34,001 nt of DNA, from assembly GCF_001723055.1 (NCBI RefSeq), contig NZ_MDCR01000100.1, positions 1 to 34,001 of the forward strand, written 5' to 3'. The notes beneath the pieces are model-generated. The model was not told the DNA's origin. It did not search any database and saw only the letters and a program-made list of their open reading frames with translations. Source of the stretch: Streptomyces niveus. GTDB lineage: Bacteria > Actinomycetota > Actinomycetes > Streptomycetales > Streptomycetaceae. Numbering within the stretch: position 1 is the first letter of the stretch; every line of letters starts with the position of its first letter. This document shows positions 1-7,940 of the stretch, in pieces. The position numbers and the translations under genes are program-made.

Positions 1-543
1 GCCGAGCTCCTCCACGAGGTGGACGGGCAGCCTGATCGTGCGGGACTGGTCCGCGATGGACCGGGTGATGGCCTGGCGGATCCACCAGGTCGCGTAGGTG
101 GAGAACTTGAATCCCTTGGCGTAGTCGAACTTCTCGACCGCGCGCACCAGGCCGGCGTTGCCTTCCTGGATGAGGTCGAGCAGGGGCAGTCCACTGCGCG
201 GGTAGCGTCGGGCCACGGCGACGACGAGACGGAGATTCGAGCGTATGAAGACGTCCTTCGCGCGCTCACCGGCGGCGACGAGGGCTTCGAGCTCCTCGCG
301 CTGTGCGCCGGCGCCCTCGCTCTCCACGACTCCGTCAAGAATCTGCTGCGCGTACACGCCCGCTTCGATGGTCTGGGACAGCTCGACCTCCTTGGCGGCG
401 TCGAGCAGCGGCGTACGCGCGATCTCGTCGAGGTACATGCCGACCAGGTCGCGGTCGGCGATCTCGCCGCCTACGGCGCGAACACTGCTTGCCGCTTTCG
501 GACCACCGGTGGCGGTACGACGGGCGACGGCACGGGTTGCCAT
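1..543 (-). CDS. hrdD: HrdD-like group 2 RNA polymerase sigma factor (5' part, cut by window edge)
   Basis: Sigma-70 family factor that directs RNA polymerase to promoters. The first 181 codons are present and the rest lies beyond the left edge. The protein begins MATRAVARR, followed by region 1.2 ([16 protein letters not shown]) and region 2, where [35 protein letters not shown] and the region 2.3/2.4 stretch [17 protein letters not shown] are all intact. The N-terminus lacks the long acidic extension of the principal factor HrdB, which makes this a non-essential Hrd paralogue. The start and the [23 protein letters not shown] region match what I remember of Streptomyces HrdD better than HrdA or HrdC. 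ATG at 543 is preceded by GGGAG at a good distance. A SigR-type promoter lies about 60 bases upstream, which agrees with hrdD being a known SigR target. Family assignment is certain; the paralogue name is likely. Confidence 0.85.
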   Translation of the reverse strand, partial: MATRAVARRTATGGPKAASSVRAVGGEIADRDLVGMYLDEIARTPLLDAAKEVELSQTIEAGVYAQQILDGVVESEGAGAQREELEALVAAGERAKDVFIRSNLRLVVAVARRYPRSGLPLLDLIQEGNAGLVRAVEKFDYAKGFKFSTYATWWIRQAITRSIADQSRTIRLPVHLVEELG

Positions 544-994
544 GCGAGCTCCCTTACTGAGTCGGTCGCGACACCCTCCCGGGTGCCCTGCATCCGTTGG
601 AAACAACGACTGGAATCCGGACAGAATTCCCATGGCGTGCGTTCATTTTGTGATCATGCAGTACCCTGTGCCGCCACCGAGCGGGAACGTGTGGTGCCGG
701 CCCGGGCGGAAGTCCAGGTCAGAAGCGGAATCGAGGACGATCCGACGGCACTCACAGACATTCACCACCATTACGCCCGTGAGACGACGGTCACTCCCGG
801 CACCGGCGCCTTCACTCCCCGGCGACGCCACCCGTTACCGCGTCTCCTACCCCGAAGACGGCTCACACCGCCTCAAGGTTGCTCGGGGTGTCCGTTCCGG
901 GTGAGCCCTCGGTCGCGGCCGGCCCTTATGCGCGGGGCGGAACGCGTGCCTACGGTGGAAACGGTCGATTCCCTCTGTCGTGAGGAGGCGCGTG
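544..994. other. Divergent intergenic region between hrdD and the DJ-1 gene
   Basis: About 450 bases without a convincing gene. It holds the SigR-type promoter of hrdD at 605-631 and must hold the promoter of the DJ-1/PfpI gene, for which I could not identify a clear -35/-10 pair. A short minus-strand frame at 643-831 was judged doubtful. Confidence 0.6.
605..631 (-). promoter_or_regulatory. SigR-type (thiol-stress ECF sigma) promoter for hrdD
   Basis: On the minus strand the sequence reads GGGAAT, exactly 18 bases, then GTTG. This equals the published SigR consensus GGGAAT-N18-GTT. Transcription would start near 598, giving a leader of about 55 bases before the hrdD ATG at 543. Regulation of hrdD by SigR is established in S. 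coelicolor. The element is seen directly; its activity here is inferred. Confidence 0.75.
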
Positions 995-1690
995 ATGGCG
1001 AAGGTGCTTTTCATCGTGAGCGGAGCGACGTACTGGGTACTCAAGGACGGCACGAGATACGCGACGGGTTACTGGGCCGAGGAGTTCGCGAACCCGTACA
1101 AGGCGATCACGGACGCCGGCCATGAGGTCGTGGTCGCGACACCCGGCGGCGTGACCCCCACTGTCGACATGATGAGCCTGCGCCCGGCGATGGCCGGCGG
1201 CGAACAGGGAGCCCTTGAGCTGGAGGCGATCATCCGCGACGCGGAGGCGATGCGCAGGCCGCTCAAGCTGTCGGACGTCCGTCTCGAGGACTACGACGCG
1301 GTCTATCTGCCGGGCGGCCACGGTCCGATGTCGGACCTGGCGTTCGACGCCGACGCGGGCCGGCTGCTGACGGCGCAGCTCGCCTCGGGGAGGCCGCTGG
1401 CGATCGTGTGTCACGCCCCCGCCGCGATGCTGGCCACCAGGATCCACGGGGAGTCGCCCTTCAAGGGCCGCAAGGTCACGGGCTTCACGAACGAGGAGGA
1501 GGACGGGGTGGGGCTGTCCTCCAGGGCGACGTGGCTGCTGGAGGACGACCTGAAGGACAAGGTCGGCGTCGATTACAGCCGCGGCGAGACCTGGAAGCCG
1601 TACATGGTGGAGGACGGCAACCTCATCACCGGGCAGAATCCCGCTTCCGCCGAGGTACTGGCGGAGCGGCTGCTCCAGATCCTGGCGTGA
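995..1690 (+). CDS. DJ-1/PfpI family protein (type 1 glutamine amidotransferase-like)
   Basis: A 231-aa protein of the DJ-1/PfpI superfamily, the group that includes Hsp31/HchA glyoxalase III (methylglyoxal to lactate), deglycase-like and chaperone proteins. The nucleophile elbow VCHAPAAML carries Cys139 followed by His. The upstream PGGHGPMSDL loop is also typical, and the long internal segment fits the HchA-like rather than the short PfpI group. ATG at 995 is preferred over the in-frame GTG codons at 980 and 992 because the strong site AGGAGG at 983-988 is correctly spaced only for it. The gene ends 21 bases from the convergent GH3 gene. No partner gene points to a substrate, so a role in removing reactive aldehydes is family-based inference. 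Confidence 0.85.
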   Translation: MAKVLFIVSGATYWVLKDGTRYATGYWAEEFANPYKAITDAGHEVVVATPGGVTPTVDMMSLRPAMAGGEQGALELEAIIRDAEAMRRPLKLSDVRLEDYDAVYLPGGHGPMSDLAFDADAGRLLTAQLASGRPLAIVCHAPAAMLATRIHGESPFKGRKVTGFTNEEEDGVGLSSRATWLLEDDLKDKVGVDYSRGETWKPYMVEDGNLITGQNPASAEVLAERLLQILA

Positions 1691-1711
1691 CCCCGCGCGG
1701 GTGCGTACCGC

Positions 1712-3211
1712 TCAGCCGCCGTGCGGGGTGCCGCCCAGAAGGCGCTCCACGGCCGCCTGGGCGTTGACGCGGCCCGAGCCGTAGGTGACGACCGTGTTGG
1801 CCGCCAGCGCGTCCACGGCGTGCGGCCAGCCGGTGAGGACGACGACCGCGTCGGGACGGCGTGCGACCAGTTCGCGCAGCAGCGCGGTCTCGGCGGCGTC
1901 CCGGTGCGGCTCCCTGGCGACGACGACCAGGGGGCGGCCCGCCGAGCCCTGGAGGGCGGTTTCCGCGCGGGTGGCGGTCGGGCCCTCGGGCGGTACGCCG
2001 GTGGCGGTCAGGCCGGGCATGGCCTCGGTGAGGAGGCGGTTCAGATGCGGGGAGCGGCTGCCGGACGCGTGGTTGACGCGCTGTCGCAGGTCGATCAGGT
2101 ACGGCGCCGGGCCGAGCGCCACGTTGCCGCGTACCCGCAGCGCGGTACGGGCCACGGCGAGCGGCAGCGCGTCCTCCTTGGGAGGCGGCGGCGTGGCGCG
2201 GGCCGCCGTGATCCAGTCGGCCAGCTCGCGGGCGCGGCGGCCCGCGTCGGTGAGCCGGTCGGCGGGCAGGACACCGGTGGCCAGCGCGTCGAGGAGCGCG
2301 TCGCGGGCCGTGGCGTACGAGAGCGCGGCGGCCTCGGCGCTCGCCGGGTTGCCCAGGCACAGCAGGTCGGCCCCGCCGAGCACGGCCTGGACGCAAGCGG
2401 GCCCGAAGCCCGGGTCGGCGAGGACGGCGCCCATGTCGAGCGCGTCCGTGACGACGGCGCCGGTGAAGCCCAGCTCCTGGCGGGCCAGCCGGGTGGCCTC
2501 CGGGTTCAGCGAGGCCGGGGCGTCGCCGAAGGGGAGGGCCTTGATGTGCCCGGTCATCAGACAGCGGCTGCCGGCGGCGATCACGGCGCTGAACGGCAGC
2601 AGGTCGCGCCGCCGCAGCAGGTCGAGGTCGGCGGAGAGGTGGGGCACCCTCAGGTGCGAGTCGACGGCCGTGTCGCCGTGGCCGGGGAAGTGCTTGGCGC
2701 AGGCGGCGACCCCGGCGGACTGGAGGCCGGTGACGTACGCGGCGGAGTGCCGGGCCACCAGGGCGGCGTCGGAGCCGAAGGCGCGTATGCCGATCACCGG
2801 GTTGTCCGGATCGGCGTTGACGTCGACGTCGGGCGCGAGGTTGAGACCGATGCCCGCCGCGCGCAGGTCGTGGCCGATGGCGCGGGCGACGCGTTCGGTG
2901 ACGTCGGCGTCGTCGACCTCGCCGAGTGCGCCGTTGCCGGGGTACGAGGAGCCGGTCGCCGCCTCCAGGCGGGTGACGTCGCCGCCCTCCTCGTCGCTCG
3001 CCACGATCAGGTCGGCGCGGCGGGCGTACAGGGTGGCCGAGAGGGCGGCGGCCGTCTTCGGGTCGGGCACGTTGTGCGCGAAGTACACGACGCCCGCCAG
3101 CCCGGCGTCGACGGCGTCGAGCAGCCACGGGGGCGGCTCGGTGCCGTGGAAGCCGGGCAGCAGGACGGCGTTGACGAGCCGTAGCGACGCGTCCGTGTTG
3201 GTGGGACTCAT
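1712..3211 (-). CDS. Glycoside hydrolase family 3 protein, NagZ-like beta-N-acetylhexosaminidase
   Basis: Predicted exo-acting beta-N-acetylglucosaminidase of 499 aa that would release GlcNAc from chito- or muropeptide-derived oligosaccharides. The family signature KHFPGHGDT followed by DSH is present from Lys173 on; the His/Asp pair of this loop is the special general acid of NagZ-type enzymes. The catalytic nucleophile is most likely Asp256 in VVTDALDMGAV. A second domain follows the TIM barrel, so it is longer than minimal NagZ enzymes of about 340 aa. No signal peptide is visible, so it should act in the cytoplasm on imported sugars. Its start ATGA overlaps the stop of the upstream permease gene, making it the last gene of the four-gene transporter operon. 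Specificity for N-acetylated sugars is inferred from motif and operon, not proven. Confidence 0.85.
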   Translation of the reverse strand: MSPTNTDASLRLVNAVLLPGFHGTEPPPWLLDAVDAGLAGVVYFAHNVPDPKTAAALSATLYARRADLIVASDEEGGDVTRLEAATGSSYPGNGALGEVDDADVTERVARAIGHDLRAAGIGLNLAPDVDVNADPDNPVIGIRAFGSDAALVARHSAAYVTGLQSAGVAACAKHFPGHGDTAVDSHLRVPHLSADLDLLRRRDLLPFSAVIAAGSRCLMTGHIKALPFGDAPASLNPEATRLARQELGFTGAVVTDALDMGAVLADPGFGPACVQAVLGGADLLCLGNPASAEAAALSYATARDALLDALATGVLPADRLTDAGRRARELADWITAARATPPPPKEDALPLAVARTALRVRGNVALGPAPYLIDLRQRVNHASGSRSPHLNRLLTEAMPGLTATGVPPEGPTATRAETALQGSAGRPLVVVAREPHRDAAETALLRELVARRPDAVVVLTGWPHAVDALAANTVVTYGSGRVNAQAAVERLLGGTPHGG

Positions 3212-4035
3212 CCCTTGACCGCCCCGGCCGCGAGTCCGGACGCCAGGCGGCGCTGCACGATGATGAAGAAGATCAGCACCGGCAGTGTGATGAGGGTGGA
3301 GCCGGCCATGACCGGGCCCCAGGACGTGGAGTTCTCGCCGAAGAACTGGAACAGGCCGACGGCGGCCGTGTACTTGGAGCCGTCCTTCATGAAGGTGTAC
3401 GCGAAGACGAACTCGTTCCACGCGGTGATGAACGCGAACACGCTGGTGGCGACCAGGCCCGGCGCGACCAGCGGCAGCAGGACGGACCAGAACATCCGGG
3501 GCCACGAGCAGCCGTCCAGATACGCGGCCTCCTCGACCTCCTTGGGCACCGTCGCGACGAAGCCGCGCAGCGTCCAGATCGCGAACGGCAGCGACAGCGC
3601 GATGTAGACGACGGTCAGCCCGATGAGGCTGTTCAGCAGCTCGTAGTCCCGCATCTGTAGGAAGAGGGGGATGACGAGCGCCTCCAGCGGCACCATCTGC
3701 ACGATCAGCACCATGATCAGTACGGAGGTGCGGAACCGGAACCGGAAGCGGGCGACGGCCACGGCGGCGAACAGCGCCAGCAGCCCGGAGATCAGGATGG
3801 TGCCGAGCCCGACGATCATCGAGTTGGCCAGGAACTGACCGAAGTTGCCGCGCTCGAAGATGTAGGTGAAGTGCTCCCAGCTGATCCCGCTGGGCAGGAC
3901 GTCGGCGCCCCGGGTGATCGCGTTCGGGTCGAGCGCGGTGCTGACCATCCAGTACACCGGGAACAGCGTGAAGACGAGCAGCGCGAACACCGCGGCAGCG
4001 AGCCCGATCCGCCCGGCGGTCGTCGTGCGGGTCAC
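3208..4035 (-). CDS. Carbohydrate ABC transporter permease (MalG family)
   Basis: Integral membrane subunit of 275 aa with six predicted membrane spans. The first follows the short basic N-terminus (LAAAVFALLVFTLFPVYWMV). The EAA loop that docks the ATPase is clear: EEAAYLDGCSWPRMFWSVLL followed by P. The GTG start at 4035 overlaps the stop of the MalF-type gene as GTGA, and AAGGAGAG lies upstream. It would pair with the next gene as the pore of a sugar importer. No ATP-binding subunit is encoded in the operon, so it probably uses the shared ATPase MsiK, as is known for Streptomyces sugar importers of this family. Confidence 0.92.
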   Translation of the reverse strand: MTRTTTAGRIGLAAAVFALLVFTLFPVYWMVSTALDPNAITRGADVLPSGISWEHFTYIFERGNFGQFLANSMIVGLGTILISGLLALFAAVAVARFRFRFRTSVLIMVLIVQMVPLEALVIPLFLQMRDYELLNSLIGLTVVYIALSLPFAIWTLRGFVATVPKEVEEAAYLDGCSWPRMFWSVLLPLVAPGLVATSVFAFITAWNEFVFAYTFMKDGSKYTAAVGLFQFFGENSTSWGPVMAGSTLITLPVLIFFIIVQRRLASGLAAGAVKG

Positions 4036-4979
4036 AGCTCGTCACTCTCCTTGAAGAGGGTTCGGATGTAGACGATCGTGATCAGCAGCAGGAGCAGCGT
4101 GAGGAGTACGGCGGTGGCCGCTCCCGCGCCGTAGTCGTTCAGGGCGAACGCCTGCTGGTAGGACCACACGCCCAGGTTGAGGACCTCTTCGTTGCTGCCC
4201 GCGCCGCCCGGCATCAGATAGATCTGGGTGAAGACCTTGAAGTCCCAGATGGTCGACAGGATGGTGACGACCAGGAAGATCGGCTTGATGGTGGGCACGG
4301 TGATCTTCCAGAACCGCTGCCAGGCGTTGGCGCCGTCGATCATCCCCGCCTCGTACAGCTCCTTGGGGATCGTCAGCAGCCCCGCGAGCACGGTGATGGC
4401 GACGAACGGGAAGCCGTGGTGCACCACGTTGAGGGTGGCGATGGCGTAGAAGGACAGCCGCTCGGTGAACCAGTTGGTGGTCTCGGGGTCGATGAGCCCG
4501 AGCGATCCCGCGAGCTGGCTCATCATGCCGTCGCCCGCCGAGAACAGCCACACCCAGACGTAGGTGCCGGTGACGGCGGGCATCGCCCAGGCCGCCATGA
4601 TCGCGGTGGAGCAGATGACCCGCCAGGTGGTGCCGAGCCGCTGGAGCAGCAGGGCGGCGAGGGTGCCGAGCGCGACCGTCAGGGCCACGCAGGCGACCGC
4701 GAAGAACACGGTGTTGGGCAGGACCGTACGCCACAGATTGCCGTCGGTGAGCAGGTCCTTGTAGTGGTCGAGGCCGGTGAACACACCGACGCCGCCACCG
4801 AACTTCACCTCGTAGTCCTGGACGGACAGGATGCCGACCTTGACCAGTGGCCACAGGAGCAGCCCCGCCAGCACCACGAGGGAGGGCAGGAGCAGCAGCC
4901 AGGGGCGGGTGGTGCGACCGAGCTGCTTGCGGCGCAGCGTCGGGCTCGGACGCGGGCCGCGTGGCCGCGACGACTTCAT
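4032..4979 (-). CDS. Carbohydrate ABC transporter permease (MalF family)
   Basis: Second pore subunit of the sugar importer, 315 aa from the ATG at 4979. A basic N-terminus (RRKQLGRTTRPW) is followed by the first span LLLLPSLVVLAGLLLWPLV and five further hydrophobic segments. The EAA loop reads YEAGMIDGANAWQRFWKITV. The start is uncertain: in-frame candidates are TTG 5045, GTG 5000, GTG 4982 and ATG 4979, none with a good ribosome-binding site. The last three lie inside a perfect inverted repeat, so translation is probably affected by mRNA folding or coupled to the upstream gene. Starting at TTG 5045 would give 337 aa and overlap the binding-protein gene by 11 bases. Confidence 0.88.
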   Translation of the reverse strand: MKSSRPRGPRPSPTLRRKQLGRTTRPWLLLLPSLVVLAGLLLWPLVKVGILSVQDYEVKFGGGVGVFTGLDHYKDLLTDGNLWRTVLPNTVFFAVACVALTVALGTLAALLLQRLGTTWRVICSTAIMAAWAMPAVTGTYVWVWLFSAGDGMMSQLAGSLGLIDPETTNWFTERLSFYAIATLNVVHHGFPFVAITVLAGLLTIPKELYEAGMIDGANAWQRFWKITVPTIKPIFLVVTILSTIWDFKVFTQIYLMPGGAGSNEEVLNLGVWSYQQAFALNDYGAGAATAVLLTLLLLLITIVYIRTLFKESDEL

Positions 4980-5001
4980 CACTGAAGTCGTCGCGGCCAC
5001 G
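4960..5001. repeat. Perfect 19-bp inverted repeat with 4-base loop at the binding-protein/permease junction
   Basis: Arms 4960-4978 and 4983-5001 are exact reverse complements (19 of 19) around the loop TCAC at 4979-4982. On the transcript this forms a very stable hairpin just after the stop of the binding-protein gene, and it contains three of the four possible start codons of the MalF-type gene. There is no U-tract. Hairpins at this place are known in other sugar operons to protect or terminate the mRNA so that the binding protein is made in excess; that role here is inferred. Confidence 0.85.
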
Positions 5002-5034
5002 TCGTCGTCGTGCGCCGAGTCTTCGATGACTGAC

Positions 5035-6324
5035 TCAGGAGGCAAAGATCTTGTCCATCTCCTTGGCGGCCTGGTCCGCGGCCTCCTGCACGGTCTGCTT
5101 GTCCGTCAGGATCGACTGGATCATCTTCGTGACGACCTGCGTGGCCTGGATCTGGCCGTACGCGGGGGTCTTGGGCACGGTCGCGCCGGCCTCGGTCATC
5201 TGCTTGGCGAACGGCGCGACCAGCGGGTCCGCCTTCGCCTGGACCTCCTTGAGGAGGGAGTTCTGACCGGGGAAGTAGTTCGTCTGCTCGGCCCACTTGG
5301 TGGCGAACTCGCCGGTGGTGACCAGCTTGACGTACTCCCAGGCCAGGTCCTGGTTCTCGCCCTTGAAGGTGGAGAGGTACGAGCCGCCCAGGAAGGACTT
5401 GCTCATGCCGCCGGTCTCACCCGGGATCGGCGCGGCGGCGAGCTTGCCCTCAAGGTCGGGGGCGGCCTGGACGAACGCCTTGGGCGTCCAGTTGCCGGAG
5501 AGTGACATCGCGATCTTCCCCTTCTGGAAGTCGGTCGCCACCTCCTTCTCGGTCCAGGTGGTGACCTTCGCCGGGGACAGCTTGTCCTTCTTCGCGAGGT
5601 CGGTGTAGTACGTGATGCCCTTGACCGACTCGGGGGAGTTGATGCCGGACTTCCACTTGCCGCCCTCGTCGACGGCCAGTTCACCGCCGGCGCCCCAGAC
5701 GAACGGGGTCGCGAACATCTCCGCGCCGCCCGCGACGGGGAAGGAGATCATCTCCGGCTCCTTCTCCTTCAGGACCAGCGCGGTGTCGCGCAGTTCCTTC
5801 CAGGTGGTCGGGGCCTTGAGGTTGTGCTTCTCGAAGATGTCCTTGCGGTAGAGGAGGCCGCGGACACCGGCGTACCAGGGCATGCCGTACTGCTTGCCGT
5901 CCAGCGTGCCCGCGTCGGCCAGGCCCTCGACCAGGTCGTCGCCGAGGCCCGATTCCTTCACCTTGTCGGTCACGTCCACGAGGCCGCCGGTCTCGGCGAA
6001 CTGCGGGATCCAGGTGGTGCCGACCTCGGCGACGTCGGGGACCTGGCTCGGTCCGCCCTCGATCGCGGTGGTGAACTTCTTCTGCGCCGTGGCCCACTGC
6101 TGGTACTCGACCTTGACCGTGGCGCCCGTCTTCTTCTTGAAGGCCGCGGCGACCTCGTTGAAGAAGGGCTTGGGGTCCGGGTTGGTCCCCTCCATGATCC
6201 ATACGGTCAGGGTCTTGCCCTTGCCCGACGTTTCGCCGCCGTCCCCGCCCGAGTCCCCACTGCCGCAGGCAGAGAGTCCGAGCGCCATGGTGACGACAAG
6301 GGCCCCGATGACATGTTTCCGCAT
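5035..6324 (-). CDS. Sugar ABC transporter substrate-binding lipoprotein (family 1)
   Basis: Extracellular solute-binding protein of 429 aa. The N-terminus MRKHVIGALVVTMALGLSAC is a lipoprotein signal peptide with lipobox LSAC and the acylated Cys20, followed by a Gly/Ser-rich linker. The mature part has the fold pattern of family 1 binding proteins (LTVWIMEGTN near the start, TFKGENQDLAWEYVKLV near the C-terminus). It delivers sugar to the two permeases encoded downstream. ATG 6324 has GGGAG upstream. The ligand cannot be read directly from the sequence. The GH3 N-acetylhexosaminidase in the same operon and the DasR-like site before the gene point to a GlcNAc-containing oligosaccharide. Confidence 0.92.
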   Translation of the reverse strand: MRKHVIGALVVTMALGLSACGSGDSGGDGGETSGKGKTLTVWIMEGTNPDPKPFFNEVAAAFKKKTGATVKVEYQQWATAQKKFTTAIEGGPSQVPDVAEVGTTWIPQFAETGGLVDVTDKVKESGLGDDLVEGLADAGTLDGKQYGMPWYAGVRGLLYRKDIFEKHNLKAPTTWKELRDTALVLKEKEPEMISFPVAGGAEMFATPFVWGAGGELAVDEGGKWKSGINSPESVKGITYYTDLAKKDKLSPAKVTTWTEKEVATDFQKGKIAMSLSGNWTPKAFVQAAPDLEGKLAAAPIPGETGGMSKSFLGGSYLSTFKGENQDLAWEYVKLVTTGEFATKWAEQTNYFPGQNSLLKEVQAKADPLVAPFAKQMTEAGATVPKTPAYGQIQATQVVTKMIQSILTDKQTVQEAADQAAKEMDKIFAS

Positions 6325-6339
6325 GGCCGCTCCCTAACA

Positions 6340-6355
6340 GGATGTCTAGACCACA
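6340..6355. promoter_or_regulatory. DasR-like operator (dre) upstream of the sugar operon
   Basis: The 16-mer GGATGTCTAGACCACA matches the DasR consensus A(G/C)TGGTCTAGACCA(G/C)T at 12 of 16 positions, with the core GTCTAGACCAC intact. It lies 16 bases before the start codon of the lipoprotein gene. CTAG is rare in such GC-rich DNA, which adds weight. DasR represses GlcNAc uptake and catabolism genes, which suits the NagZ-like enzyme in this operon. Binding is inferred. Confidence 0.6.
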
Positions 6356-6494
6356 GGAAGGTACGGAGGCCGGAATGCCCGGTCAAGGCCATAGGCCAGG
6401 GGGATGTCGAACCGTTGCCTATCTGAACCCGTCTGCCATTGGCCCGACCACTGGCGGGTACGCCGGGGGTGCGCCGGGAGCGCGCCGTGGCTGG

Positions 6495-7277
6495 TCAGCC
6501 GAACTGGACCGACCGTTTGGCCAGCCCCATCCAGAAGCCGTCGATGACGTTCCGTACGGAGTCCAGCTCGTCCTCGGCGGCGCCGAGCGTCACGAACAGC
6601 GGCGCGAAGTGCTCGGTACGCGGGTGGGCGAGCGCCCCCGCCGGGGACTTGTGCGTGAAGTCGAGCAGCGCGTCGACGTCCCGCGCGAGCAGCGCCTCCC
6701 GCCCCCAGGCGTCGAACTCGGCCGACCAGCCCGGGACTCCGGGTCCGGTGTGCCGCAGCGCGGCCAGGTTGTGCGTGAAGAATCCGCTGCCGACGACGAG
6801 GACCCCCTCGTCGCGCAGCGGGGCCAGCTTGCGGCCGATCGCGAGGAGTTGGCGGGGGTCGAGCGTCGGCATGGAGATCTGGAGGACGGGGATGTCGGCG
6901 CCGGGGAACATCTCGACGAGCGGGACGTACGCCCCGTGGTCGAGCCCCCGGTCGGGGACGCGCTGGACGGGGACACCGGGGCCGCGCAGCAGCTTCTCGA
7001 CGGAGTCGGCGAGGGCGGGGGCGCCGGGGGCCTCGTACCGCACCTGGTAGTAGTGCTCGGGGAAGCCCCAGAAGTCGTAGACCAGCGGCACGGTCTCGGT
7101 GGCACCGAGGGCGAGCGGCGCCTCCTCCCAGTGGGCTGAGACGATCAGGATCGCCCGGGGGCGCGGCAGGTCGGCGGACCAGGCGGCGAGCTGTCCGGGC
7201 CAGTGAGGGTCGTCGGCGAGGGGCGGGGCGCCGTGGGAGAGGTAGAGGGCGGGCATGCGCTCGGCTGTGCTGGTCAT
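6495..7277 (-). CDS. LigB/DODA-type extradiol ring-cleavage dioxygenase
   Basis: A 260-aa protein of the class III extradiol dioxygenase family (LigB domain), close to the bacterial 4,5-DOPA dioxygenase-like group, which opens catechol rings with a non-haem metal. Conserved metal and active-site histidines appear in LYLSHGAPP near the N-terminus, in VSAHWEE, in LDHGAYVPL and in GSGFFTHN. ATG 7277 has AGGGAG at good spacing and replaces the longer open frame upstream. It is transcribed away from a MarR-type regulator 96 bases off, a common arrangement for genes induced by phenolic or quinone compounds. The physiological substrate is unknown. Confidence 0.87.
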   Translation of the reverse strand: MTSTAERMPALYLSHGAPPLADDPHWPGQLAAWSADLPRPRAILIVSAHWEEAPLALGATETVPLVYDFWGFPEHYYQVRYEAPGAPALADSVEKLLRGPGVPVQRVPDRGLDHGAYVPLVEMFPGADIPVLQISMPTLDPRQLLAIGRKLAPLRDEGVLVVGSGFFTHNLAALRHTGPGVPGWSAEFDAWGREALLARDVDALLDFTHKSPAGALAHPRTEHFAPLFVTLGAAEDELDSVRNVIDGFWMGLAKRSVQFG

Positions 7278-7298
7278 GGCGTCTCCCTGCCGGTGAAC

Positions 7299-7356
7299 AT
7301 CTACTTGAACCTTAAAACACTCACTGAGCCGGACCTTACTTGTATCTAGTTCAACT
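7299..7356. promoter_or_regulatory. Putative MarR operator boxes in the divergent promoter
   Basis: Two related 12-mers lie 45 bases apart, ATCTACTTGAAC at 7299-7310 and ATCTAGTTCAAC at 7344-7355, matching at 10 of 12 positions. The second sits in an imperfect palindrome (7338-7356, outer pattern A-TTG-A/T-CAA-T). They lie between the dioxygenase and MarR genes in unusually AT-rich DNA. Control of both genes by the MarR protein is inferred. Confidence 0.45.
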
Positions 7357-7373
7357 TTCAAGGAGCGCGTAGG

Positions 7374-7880
7374 GTGGGGAGCATGAAGAGCGACGGTCAG
7401 CCACGCTGGCTCAGCGCCGAGGAACAGGGCGTCTGGCAGGCGTACCTCCAGGCCACCACGTTGCTGGAGGATCATCTCGACCGCCAGCTGCAGCGCGACG
7501 CGGGCATGCCGCACATCTACTACGCGCTGCTCGTGCATCTGGCCCGCGCCCCGCAGCGTCAGCTGCGGATGACCCAGCTCGCCAAGAACGCCAAGATCAC
7601 CCGCTCCCGGCTCTCGCACGCGATAGCCCGGCTGGAGAAGAACGGCTGGGTACGCCGCGAGGACTGCCCCTCCGACCGGCGCGGGCAGAACGCGATCCTG
7701 ACGGACGAGGGCGACGCGGTGCTGAAACGGTCCGCGCCCGGCCATGTCGCCGCCGTACGGCAGGCGATCTTCGACCGGCTCGGCCCGGAGCAGGTGACCC
7801 AGCTCGGGGAGATCATGCGGGTGCTGGCCGAGGGGCTTCAGCCGGACGGTTCGGACGCGGATCTGCCCTGGCGCCGCTGA
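7374..7880 (+). CDS. MarR family transcriptional regulator
   Basis: DNA-binding repressor of 168 aa with a winged helix-turn-helix: RMTQLAKNAKITRSRLSHAI is the helix-turn-helix and WVRREDCPSDRRGQNAILTD the wing, with the DRR motif typical of MarR proteins. GTG at 7374 is chosen because AAGGAG (7360-7365) is 8 bases upstream; the ATG at 7383 would have this site too far away and would shorten the protein by three residues. It is divergent from the LigB-type dioxygenase, which it probably represses together with itself, released by an aromatic ligand. The last 21 bases of the gene are copied again 60 bases downstream. Confidence 0.9.
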   Translation: MGSMKSDGQPRWLSAEEQGVWQAYLQATTLLEDHLDRQLQRDAGMPHIYYALLVHLARAPQRQLRMTQLAKNAKITRSRLSHAIARLEKNGWVRREDCPSDRRGQNAILTDEGDAVLKRSAPGHVAAVRQAIFDRLGPEQVTQLGEIMRVLAEGLQPDGSDADLPWRR

Positions 7881-7940
7881 CCCGGGGGCGCGACACCGGG
7901 GCGCGGCACCTGAACGCGCATCTGCCCCGGCGCCGCTGAC
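7860..7940 (+). repeat. Duplicated end of the MarR gene
   Basis: The stretch 7860-7880, which encodes the last codons and stop of the MarR gene, recurs at 7920-7940 with one mismatch. The copies are exactly 60 bases apart, and the matching extends weakly upstream (ACGCG before both copies). This looks like a small tandem duplication; the second copy now forms one arm of the terminator hairpin. Confidence 0.6.

Noticed and set aside
643..831. A 62-codon minus-strand frame upstream of hrdD
   Set aside because: Third codon positions are only moderately GC-rich, no ribosome-binding site is evident and no family is recognisable. It lies in the promoter region of hrdD.
3212..4045. Extension of the GH3 frame through the MalG-type gene
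   Set aside because: Arg-rich text with no motifs. The ATG at 3211 overlapping the MalG stop is the natural start.
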